The notes beneath the pieces are model-generated. The model was given only the letters and a program-made list of their open reading frames with translations, made no database searches and was not told where the DNA came from. The position numbers were made by a program, and so were the translations under genes. Below are positions 55,273 to 64,000 of a stretch of 64,000 nt of DNA, in pieces; the first letter of the stretch is position 1; each line of letters starts with the position of its first letter. The stretch spans positions 7,135,001-7,199,000 of the forward strand of contig WOAB01000589.1 in assembly GCA_027886185.1 (NCBI GenBank), written 5' to 3'. This stretch comes from Rheum nobile (Eukaryota; Streptophyta; Magnoliopsida; Caryophyllales; Polygonaceae).

Positions 55273-55726
55273 TCATGTATTTGTTGTTGCTTCCTCTGCT
55301 TCAGTTTCTTGTGCCCCACATGCTTGTACAACTTCCCACATTGATGCCTTGACTATTGGATCTAGGTTACCCTGAGCCTCTAATTTTCTCTTACTTACAT
55401 GTGGCAATTCAAAATCATTCCCCCATTTGGCCTTTAGTATCTCATTCATGACATACTGCAATGTCATCCATACATTGCTTAATGTTTTGGGGTCTAATTC
55501 ATAAAATGCTTCATTTACTGCCTCTAGCATTCTATCAACATCATTTGGCATTTTCTTATGCATTAAAGACTGTATGCTTCTAAAAAAACCTAAATCTATA
55601 ATGTTTAAGTCAGGGTTGTTAGGTGGTTGTTGAAGTAATATGAATGTGAATCCATCTTGTTGATATACCTGGTACCATTCTGCATCATTTTGATTGATGT
55701 GAGCCTTTGCATTATCTTGTTGTATG
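55273..55726 (-). pseudogene. Mariner-like transposase, C-terminal part
   Basis: The frame begins LSIIIQQDNAKAH (second catalytic Asp) and after 39 residues reaches the Asp of IIDLGFF (third), the DD39D signature of plant mariner transposases. The PPNNPDLN motif lies between. MHKKMPNDVDRML and the C-terminal tail with EAEEATTNT follow to the stop. Position fits the catalytic domain that cuts at TA-flanked ends. It is separated from its N-terminal half by 55732-59119. Confidence 0.9.
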
Positions 55727-55731
55727 ATAAT

Positions 55732-56452
55732 TGATAGCTTCATGATCCCCTTGATGACGGCGAAGGACGAAGAGAGAACAATGGGAGAGCACTCAAAGAG
55801 AGCCAGACGCCAAGGAGAGCCAGACGAACAAAGACCCAGCTAGGTCTATGGAAATTCGGCACGATTTGCTAAACGTGCCATTAACCGGGCAAGAAAGTCG
55901 AGAACAGCTCCGGAACTCCTGCACGGTTTGCTAACCGTGCAGCTAACCGTGCGAGAAAGTCGAGAGTGATTTCAGAAGGTCTGCACGGTTTACTAACCGT
56001 GCAGCTAACCGTGCGGCACTCCAGCATTAAGTTTCGTACTTTCTGCACGGTTTGCTAACCGTGCGGTACTCACGCGTCATTTCCGAACATTCTTATTATT
56101 TTATTATTATCTTTTGTGGGTATTTAAACTTGGAAAACCCTAGTTGTAATCTTTACGTTGAATTTGAGTAGTAAAGTTGAGTACACTCCTTCCCTTGAGT
56201 TCTAACGTCAACTCTTCGATCCCACGGATCATCTATCTCGTAGCTCGTCGCTTCGAGCAATTCTTACATCGTCTCTTCGGTGTTCGTGATCATCTCTTTG
56301 ATCCTTTGTTCATCACTTTGAACGTGTTTGAGGGCTATCTCTTTAGCCCTAGGAAAGCCATCACTTTGGCTACGGAAGAGAAGGAATCGAATTCAAGCTT
56401 GACGAGTCAAAGATCCTGCGTTGCAACAACACTCCAGGGGTTGTTCGTATCA
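55732..56452 (+). repeat. 5' LTR of the Gypsy derivative (721 bp)
   Basis: It runs TGATAGCTTCATGATC...TTCGTATCA. It has four GCACGGTT-TGCT-AACCGTGC palindromes, then AT-rich DNA and TATTTAAAC at 56112. Confidence 0.94.
55859..56064 (+). repeat. Four palindromes at exact 62-bp spacing
   Basis: GCACGGTTTGCTAACCGTGC (8-bp arms, TGCT or TACT spacer; first copy GCACGATT/AAACGTGC) starts at 55859, 55921, 55983 and 56045, each 62 bp from the next. Copies 2 and 3 carry a trailing half-site AGCTAACCGTGC; copy 4 lacks it. Confidence 0.92.
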
Positions 56453-57370
56453 ACTGGCATCAGAGCCTATCCAAGCTAAGTTTGTTCTTCTCTCTTATTG
56501 TGACTCTTTGAAATTTTCCGCTCGCAAACCCTAGAAATTTTTTTCTTACCACCACCATTACCGAATTTCTCGCCACCACCCCACCACCACCGTTCGCCAC
56601 CACCACCATCGTCCGCCACCACCACTCCGTCCGCCACTCCCTCTCCCTCTCACGGCTGAACCCTAATTTTCCTTAGGCTTTGGTTACTTTTCCAACAACC
56701 CTAAAATCTATCCTCTAGCAACTCTTGTTTCTTTATTGGCATATTTGATTTCCTTGTTTCTTGTTGATCAAGTCTTGCTTCATCTTTGGATTAATTGCTA
56801 GATTAGTTGTTAGATTTTTTTTTCCCTCATAGTTGTTTGTCTCTTCTTTCTTTTCCTACACTTGCTTGTGTGGTTCTTTCTTCTTTGCTTCACAATCATA
56901 TCAAAACAAAAACAAAAACAAAGTGTGACCGTCTAAACAAAAACAACCATACTATTCTCACCTTCCATCAAACAAAAAAAGGTTTGGGAAGACGGAAGCC
57001 CATAAATTCAAAAAAAAAAACAAGGGCAGAGAACGCACCATACGGTCATACTCCATCTTCTCTTCTTTCATGTCTCTATGCAACTCTTATTGAAAAGGGC
57101 AAAGAAAAATTTTCAACTCTCTTGTGATTAATTCTGAAAAACTTGATGTGATCTTCTTGACCTTGGAAATTTTGTGTGTTGTTTGGGACGTGATTTGCTA
57201 GTTTTTGCTTTGTTGCCTTCCGTTCAAGCCTCTCCCTCCTCACGAGCAACCAAAGTTAGTACGCCTAGCGGAAAATTTCTTGGTTCACTTTTGAGACAAG
57301 GACTTGGCTTGGACTTGTTCTTTTGCTTGGTGCACTTTACTCCTTGTGTTATATGCTTCGTGTAGGTACG

Positions 57371-58636
57371 ATGGAGGTTCCTACGATAAGCTACTTTCCT
57401 TCTACGGGCAACCCCATCCCCGGACAGATGGACTCCGTCTCTGAGCGAATTGTCGCACTTCGTGCACTGAGTGAAGACATAGACCGCCAACTCGCCGCGC
57501 AGGCTGCCGAGTTTGCCCACCTTCGTCGGACCATAAGTGACATCAACTCTACGGGCCACCGCAGCCCCCAACACATGGCCTCCGTCTGTGCGCGAATTGA
57601 CCAACTTCAAGCTTTGCATGCCGCGCTGACTGCCAAGCTTGCGCAACATCGTCTGGCCATGAGTGACTTCAGGTTGACCATGGCTGACCCAATGTCGAAC
57701 ACCTCCGGCTACGAGTCTTTTGACGAGGACACCTATGCAGCCGGCCCGATATTTGACACCTACGACGATGAGGAGGAGGAGGAGATGGACGAATACATAT
57801 GCATCTCTATGGACTAGCACGACAACGTGCCTATTGGCTTGGTTCCACACAGCGTTATTACCGCCAACGAGGATGGTGGGAGTTACCGCGACATCATCAA
57901 TACAAAGGTGATCCAGTACTTCACGTTTGAGACGCCTCCACAACCTGACATTCACGGCAAATGCGAGAACCGGCTTACCTTAGCCCGGTCCCATGATGTC
58001 TCCCCAATAATTCAGGGACGTCTTCCATGCTTTTTACTTGAACCTTTTGCGTGTCTCTTAAATGTTAAGGCTTTGGTTGATTTACCCCCTGCGGTGTCTA
58101 CTCTTTTGCAGGAACGCAACGCAGGCCGGCGTGCCATGGAGTTTGAGCCTAGAGGCTTGGTATGGCTGCACTTGCGTCGCGATCTCTTTCCATTAAAGTG
58201 ACACCGCAAGTGGGATGCTAGCGGTATTGGTCCATTTCAGGTGCTACAACGCCTTGGTGCCGACGCCTACCGCTTGATTTTACCCGATGACTATGGTGTG
58301 CCTCCTACGTTCAACATCGCTGTTCTTTCTCCTTCTACGCCTCCTGCTTTTGACGACAAGGTCGAAGCGAGGACACTTCGCAGCCAAGAAGGGGAGATTG
58401 ATAGCTCCATGATCCCCTCGATGACGGCGAAGAACGAAGAGAGAACAATGGGAGAGCACTCGAAGAGAGCCAGACGCCAAGGAGAGCCAGACGAACAAAG
58501 ACCCAGCTGGGTCTATGGAAATTCGGCACGGTTTGCTAAACGTGCCATTAACCGGGCAAGAAAGTCGAGAGCAGCTCCGGAACTCTTGCACGGTTTGCTA
58601 ACCGTGCAACTAACCGTGCGAGAAAGTCGAGAGTGA
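57371..58636 (+). pseudogene. Gag-like frame fused to integrase C-terminus, two in-frame stops
   Basis: One reading phase runs from ATG 57371 to 58636 with TAG at 57815 and TGA at 58199. The first part (MEVPTISYFPS) has coiled-coil-like heptads (RIVALRALSEDIDRQLAAQ; residues about 25-60 and 75-105) and an acidic end. After the TAG comes an unrecognised stretch. PRGLVWLHLRRDLFP, GPFQVLQRLGADAYRLILP and PPTFNIAVLSP are the integrase C-terminus. The phase passes the polypurine tract as RSQEGE and continues about 79 codons inside the right LTR. Confidence 0.8.
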
Positions 58637-59119
58637 TTTCAGAAGGTCTGCACGGTTTGCTAACCGTGCGGCACTCCAGCATTAAGTTTCGTACTTTCTG
58701 CACAGTTTGCTAACCGTGCGGTTAACCGTGCGGTACTCACGCGTCGTTTCCGAACATTCTTATTATTTTATTATTATCTTTTATGGGTATTTAAACTTGG
58801 AAAACCCTAGTTGTAATCTTTACGTTGAATTTGAGTAGTAAAGTTGAGTACGCTCCTTCCCTTGAGTTCTAACGTCAACTCTTCGATCCCACGGATCGTC
58901 TATCCCATAGCTCGTCGCTTCGAGCAATTCTTACATCGTCTCTTCGGTGTTCGTGATCATCTCTTTGATCCTTTGTTCATCACTTTGAACGCGTTTGAGG
59001 GCTATCTATTTAGCCCTAGGAAAGCCATCACTTTGGCTACGGAAGAGAAGGAATCGAATTCAAGCTTGAGGAGTCAAAGATCTTGCGTTGCAACAACACT
59101 CCAGGGGTTGTTCGCATCA
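58399..59119 (+). repeat. 3' LTR of the Gypsy derivative (721 bp)
   Basis: Palindromes start at 58526, 58588, 58650 and 58700. The last interval is 50 because the half-site (12 bp) is missing from copy 3; copy 4 carries an extra GGTTAACCGTGC instead. Total length stays 721. Confidence 0.94.
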
Positions 59120-59124
59120 ATAAT

Positions 59125-60228
59125 CACTTTGGAAGTTCCATCTTGTGGCCATTTTGCCTTGATTGCTGGAATTATTTGATTGATGAGCATCTTCCTTGTC
59201 ACTTGTTGGTTTACTGATTCAACAATCTTAGTGATTATTGTCCCCTTTTATTTGTTCTTTGATGACCTCTTTGCTAGCTCTTGGTAAGTGAATGGGAAGA
59301 TACCAATCTTCCCATCAAAGGTACATTCTCCCTGTGCATTAAATCTTGGCCTAGCTACCACAGCAGTGAACATCACTTTAGGAATGAACTTACTTGAACT
59401 GGCTGCTCTGTATTTGCCTTTCTCATTCTCTGCTAAATACACTCTGTGTGACTTCTTGCTAAGATAAAACCATTTTTCATCTAAGTGAACGAAATCATAC
59501 ATTGAATAGTACTACCTCTTTGTTTCTGGTGTGTCCCTCTGTAGCAGACTTAATATCCATTGCAATCTTGTTTTCTTGTTTGCATCCTTCAATCCTGGAT
59601 GGAGTGGATTTGAATGTGGCTTAATAACTCCCCTTTTCACCATTCTGTGTACTGAGCTCTTTGAAATGTTTAGCTTGGAAGCTAAGTCCCTAATGTTCAT
59701 TGCTTTGATTTGATCAGTTGGCACTTGAATCCTCTTTCTTCCAGAGTTGTGAAACTTTGTTGTGACATTGTATCTCTGTTGAACATCTCTCTATTTCTTG
59801 GCTGTGTTCCATAATGTACTTATGCACCTTCTTGATACATTGAATTCATGTTCAGCAGCCTTGATTGCTCCATACTGAAGATGCCCCTCTGATGCTCTGT
59901 TTAGTAGCCACAGTAGTATCTGTATTCTTTGTTCACTGCTGAGCCTATTTCTTGATGGCTGGTGATGACTGTTTGCCTGTGTTTGATGTTCTATTTCTGT
60001 TGATTGTGATGACTGATGATGATGACTGCTTGCTTCTGTGTCATGCTCTGTCTCTTTTGGTTCCATGTTAAGATCAAGAAGAAAGCCTTCTTCTTCCATG
60101 TCCCCAGCTGGCTCATTCAGATCAAAAGGCATCTCAATTTCTTCCATTAGAAAATCTTCTTGGACAACATTATCAAAGTCTTCATCATCTGGAAACCATC
60201 CATCATTAAAGTTTAGGTCTGAAGCCAT
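59125..60228 (-). pseudogene. Mariner-like transposase, N-terminal and first catalytic parts
   Basis: An ATG at 60228 (MASDLNFNDGW) opens an acidic/His-rich region, then a helix-turn-helix (RLSSEQRIQILLWLL, GAIKAAEHEFNVSRRCIST) to a stop at 59791. 59724-59512 has the second helix-turn-helix (DLASKLNISKSSVHRMVKRG, IKPHSNPLHP). 59502-59248 has VHLDEKWFY with the first catalytic Asp. The rest to 59125 is broken. It rejoins 55726 when the Gypsy insert is removed. At least three stops or shifts besides the insertion. Confidence 0.9.
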
Positions 60229-60621
60229 TGAAGTTTAGGCAATGATGCTCTCTCTCCCCTCTATTTTTTTCTTTGTTTGTTTAGCTTTCAGATTGTTTAG
60301 GCAATAAATTGGGGAAGAATGTTTCTTTTTCTATATTTAAAGAGCCAAAAAATTGAAGCAAATTGGGCACAATCTGTGTGCCTTAATTTGTTGGAATCAT
60401 ATTGGTTGTATTTTGGTGATTATGTAATGTTATTGGTTAATTTTGTTTGCTTAGGATTGATGATTTGGATGACTAAATCATTCTTCTGGTTGCAAAAAAT
60501 GTGGCTCTATTCCTCTAGAGTACAATCTATACTTGTCCGCTGGATTTTCAGCTTCTTTTTTTCTTTCTTAATTCTTGTGCAAAATTCACAATGAACACTA
60601 TATATCGGGACGAAGGGAGTA

Positions 60622-61379
60622 CTATTATTTTCATTAAATGCTAAACTTTTATGTATTGTATTCTTAAGATCGATAAACGAATTAAAATGGGCCAAATAAT
60701 TGTGGCCACAAAATAAAAATTATGATGCAAACTTGCTACTTTGCTTCCTGGCATGTGTCCACTGGTTTGAACGCCGATTTACGGAGTAAAATATTCAGTA
60801 TTTGTTTCACACCTCACACTCAATCATTCACTGCTTTCCAAGAACGAGCTAGAAAGGAAAAGCCGTCAATCATTCAACGACAAATTAATTTAATAATTAT
60901 TATGGGAAAATTTTCATAAAACACCCCATGTTCACACTCTTTCTCACAAAGACGCTGATATTTTGTTATGTAACATCGTATGAATATGATAACTTCGTTT
61001 GAGTTCCTGAAGCGGACGCTTTTCCTATTCATTACTTTAGCCGTTGATTTAAATTTGCATTTAGCTCCCTTAGCGTTGTCGATCCATCAGCGCCTGCAAA
61101 AGCCAGAATTCTTGAAGGTTTTCTTTAGACAAGAGACGGGACATATTAATTATGTACAAAACGATACTTATTTAATTTAATTTTAAAATGTGCATTTACG
61201 TTAAAGTTTTTAATCCACACCAATCTCGCAATGAGATATAGAATATGGGACGAATTTCGAATTTCGACACTAGCTAAGTGCACCACAACTTATATAAAAT
61301 AAGGGTAGGTCATGACCAAAAGTATTAGGGAAATTATCCTCCTAATATCAAGTTATAAAAAAACAGTTAAACCTCGCAT
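60622..61379. other. AT-rich intergenic DNA
   Basis: No gene or repeat end that I can support between the mariner end and the inverted LTR fragment. Confidence 0.5.
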
Positions 61380-62660
61380 GGTAATAGCACTCTGACGAAT
61401 ACTCGTGCTAACTAACAATTATTATCCACACCAAATCACAACAATTCACACCAATTATTATCTAGCATCCTATAATATATATACGGTAATAGCTAGCATA
61501 TATACAACCTAATAAAAATGTTCATTTTACACAATATTTTAACACATAAGTTCTCAAACGAGAAATTAAGAATATTTATCACAACTTAATTAAGACAGTA
61601 GATTAATTGTCAATTAAGTAAAATATGGAATAAATTAGCAAGAGCGAACCACCACTTGTCTTGATCACGAAGAAAATGAACGACGTCTTGGAGATGGTTG
61701 CTTTCGAAAAGCAAAATGGTTCCCTGCTTATTCCCGTTCAAACGCAATTCTGAGACGTACCCAAATCATACAAAATGAATAAATTATATTAGATAATTTA
61801 TTCAATATCACAATTTGAAAGATACAATATCTCGGTTTCTAATTGATTTTATTTAACTCATAAATAAATCAATTTCAAGGTTTTTCGATAAAACGATTAT
61901 TTATACGATTAAAAATTAATTAGTCGTATATTCTAAATAATCATATCATAAATAAATTAAATAAATAATTTATCTATAATCCTAAATTTTCTAAACCAAA
62001 ATATTGTCTGAATGAATAATAATGAATTACCCATTCATAATATAAGATAATATTATTAAACTTATAATTAAATAATTTTATTTTTTATAAATTCATATTA
62101 ATCCCCTATTATTATTTAGTAACCAAGATTAATTTAATTAATCATAATTAGTCTAAATAATAATTATAAAAATAAACGGAAAATCAAATCGGAGCCAAAA
62201 GAAAAAAATACCAAAACCGACAAAGATGATACCCGGCGGTTTCTGGCCAAATTGGAGGTGCTCCGGCGGTTGTACGACGGCGGCTTGATAGGGCTTTGCT
62301 AGAGGACTTCCAGATGCAACTAGTGGTACAGATCGGTAGAGATTTCTGGGGTTCTAAATGTTTTTTATCGAAATTGGGTGCCTTAGATCGTTGATTTGGG
62401 CGGGTATTTTTAGGGGTTTGATAGAGGTGAATATACCCGGCATAAACCCTCCATTAATTTTTCCCAATTGAATCCAAATCAGATCAATTTTGAATCAATG
62501 TGAATTTACCCTAAATTTCGACGGGATACAATCGAGCACAATTCCGAGGTTTTCGTCCTCCTTTAATCCGAATAAATGGTAGATTACGTGTAAGATATGA
62601 TTGTCTTCAATACCCAGCCTTCAATGGGCTCGATCGAATCCGAGGCTCGCGAATTTCTGC
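61380..62660 (-). repeat. LTR fragment related to the 39531 solo LTR
   Basis: On the minus strand it shares GTTAGCACGAGTATTCGT (about 61405-61420) and AAGTGGTGGTTCGCTCTTGC (about 61640-61660) with the solo LTR at 39531, in the same order. GCCGCCGTCGTACAACCGCCGG upstream resembles the GCCGGAG-rich leader there. AT-rich filler separates blocks. The ends and a target duplication were not found. Confidence 0.6.
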
Positions 62661-62696
62661 CATTAAAGTGGCTTGAAAGCTTCACGGCCAACTGAA

Positions 62697-63149
62697 TAGA
62701 AAATCCGGTCCAGACCGGACCGGAATTTTTTCAAACCTTGGATCGGAGATCGGACCGGACCGGTATGATTCGGTCCGGTATGATTCGGTCCGGTCTTGGA
62801 CCGGTTTGGACCGGTAAATATATTTTTATATTTTTTAGTTTTATATAAATGAAAAATTAATTATTTTTTCTATTTTTATAACTATTGTGTATAATATTAG
62901 ATAATATATTTTGTTATTTATTTATATTTATAGTAAAAATTAATTTTTAATAATATTATGAGATATTAATATATAAAATTAAATTAAAAACAATAAAAAA
63001 TCGGTCCATCCGGTCCGGACCGGACCAGAACCGGAATTTTATAAATATGTGGACCGGGGACCGGACCGTAATTCCCCCGGTCCGATCCGGGCATTTTCGG
63101 TCCGGTCCGGTCCAATTTTCCGGTCCGGTCCGAATTTGCACACCCCTAG
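62697..63149. mobile_element. hAT-like miniature element rich in GGTCCGG/CCGGACC
   Basis: The right end reads TTTGCACACCCCTAG, so the reverse complement starts CTAGGGGTGTGCAAA, a common plant hAT end. Dense CCGGTCC/GGACCGG words form two long arms around an AT-rich centre (62820-63000). The left end is degraded, with no matching repeat before AAATCCGGTCC. No transposase. Confidence 0.7.
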
Positions 63150-64000
63150 AAGGATATGATGTTTTAGGCTATTTACAAAAATGGCCCAATGTTTTGGTTT
63201 TTTGTCAAAAATGCCCTTTTTACTTTACATAAATTGCAAAAATTACTCAAACTTAGTATTTTTAATATTTTAAGTTTGTAATATTATTTTAACCCAAAAT
63301 TAAAATATATTAAAATTTAACTTAGGTTAAAATAACCTTAAGTTATTGTTGTTATGAAATTAACCATACTTAAATCCTTAACAAAATTTGTTAGACTTGA
63401 TTTAAATATTCTAGGTCAAATTTGATAAGATTTATCTAAATTATAATTAATATAAATTTAATCATAATTTAAACCATCCTTAGCTTAAAGAAATAACATA
63501 TGGACAATTATTATTTTATCCCTTCTTGGATAACATAAAAATTCTTATGACCTTTATTGTTATTTAAAATTATAAAATTACATTATTTGTTATACTTATT
63601 TATTTATTTTAACACCATATTATTATTATTCATATGATAATTTGTACCAAAAATTATCATAACCCAACATTTGAACCTAAGTTCATGAGTTTTTCGGGAA
63701 TTCCGCGAGGTAACCTTCAGGTTTTGCAAATTCCGCGAGATGTCCACAGGTTTAGACTATTCCGTGAGGTAACCCTGAGTTTTCTAAAAAGTCCGCCAAA
63801 CGACCCTCCGTTATCTCTACCGTTAAAATACAATTAATTCAATATTTAAAAAAAATTGTTGTTATTTAATTTTTAAAAGAAAAACACTGGTTAAAGGCAA
63901 AGGCATACTCATAATTAAGTGCTTATCTCGTCACTAGGGGAAAAAAGATATCAGTAGTTGCCACAAGCTCATATTCCATTCACGCAGAGCAAGTTAAGAT
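63150..64000. other. AT-rich DNA with a 30-bp tandem repeat
   Basis: No gene. ATTCCGCGAGGTAACC-type units recur near 63700, 63730, 63760 and 63790 with about 30-bp period. AAAATGGCCCAATG and CAAAAATGCCC words near 63180-63215 are typical of low-copy plant repeats. The rest is AT-rich. Confidence 0.5.

Larger units (their letters stand above)
55732..59119 (+). mobile_element. Gypsy deletion derivative with palindromic LTRs
   Basis: Two LTRs of 721 bp each (55732-56452, 58399-59119) are flanked by ATAAT (55727-55731, 59120-59124), inside the transposase. The internal 1.95 kb has a TGGCATCAGAGCC primer site (56455), a gag-like frame, and the integrase C-terminus joined by deletion, ending in polypurine AAGAAGGGGAGAT. 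Protease, RT, RNase H and most of integrase are absent. Pol runs on into the LTR. Confidence 0.92.
51787..60619 (-). mobile_element. Mariner-like element (plant DD39D), interrupted
   Basis: Ends CTCCATCCGTCTCATTATA (51787) and, as the reverse complement of the right end, CTCCCTTCGTCCCGATATA (60619) are the terminal repeats of plant mariner/Stowaway type. TA flanks both. The transposase is on the minus strand starting near the right end. A Gypsy derivative (55732-59119) and probably an LTR (about 54050-55130) have inserted. The left 2 kb carries gene-like sequence not known from mariner elements. A 230-bp block before the right end (60370-60600) recurs at 53310-53540. Confidence 0.82.

Noticed and set aside
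55859..56064. CRISPR-like array of palindromes with regular spacing
   Set aside because: It is inside an LTR with TG...CA ends and a target duplication, duplicated in the partner LTR, in plant DNA. Repeats are 20 bp and there is no cas gene.

Overview
This window is eudicot-type nuclear DNA made almost entirely of transposable elements nested in one another. I find no intact host gene. Plant origin is shown by tRNA-Asp and tRNA-iMet primer sites of plant LTR retrotransposons, Athila/Tat-like and chromovirus coding sequence, a plant-type DD39D mariner transposase and hAT/PIF-type terminal repeats. I cannot name the species.

Layout. (1) 1-250: GGTCC-rich hAT-like miniature element cut by the window edge. 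(2) about 470-12602: decayed Copia element on the minus strand, interrupted at 1939-8819 by a young Athila/Tat-like element with gag-protease but no polymerase (TSD ATACC). (3) 12603-34610: Ty3/Gypsy chromovirus on the minus strand (TSD AACGC), itself hit four times: short Athila-like element 13644-17556 (TSD GGCGC), solo LTR 18592-20035 (CTAGT), solo LTR 20890-22450 (ATGGT), and Copia element with gag plus an env-like frame but no pol, 26275-33471 (CACGT). (4) 35392-35877: G-rich hAT miniature element. (5) 37297-43432: candidate PIF/Harbinger-type element (flanking TTA) containing a 2.3-kb solo LTR, 39531-41825 (TTAAC). (6) 43822-51549: short-LTR Copia lacking reverse transcriptase, interrupted by a non-autonomous Gypsy element 44783-50182 (AAAGA). 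(7) 51787-60619: mariner-like element (TA flanks) whose transposase is split by a Gypsy deletion derivative, 55732-59119 (ATAAT). (8) about 61380-62660: LTR fragment related to the 39531 solo LTR; 62697-63149: second GGTCC/GGACC-rich hAT-like element; then AT-rich DNA with a 30-bp tandem repeat.

Most insertions can be peeled off by target-site duplication, so relative ages follow. Most elements are non-autonomous: gag-protease only, gag plus env-like frame, integrase fused to RNase H, gag joined to the integrase tail, or solo LTRs. They could have moved only with enzymes supplied elsewhere.

The most unusual signals are non-coding. LTRs of five insertions carry arrays of short inverted repeats with one design, arm-N4-arm. 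Each family has its own arm sequence. Spacing is often near whole helical turns, exactly 62 bp three times in one LTR. In four of the five insertions the array lies just upstream of a TATA-like box. A second signal is a primer-binding site showing 43 nt of antisense tRNA-Asp, more than twice the usual 18 nt. A third is a hairpin with invariant CCC-GAAA-GGG core and sequence-changing but complementary flanks, present twice in each Athila-like element.
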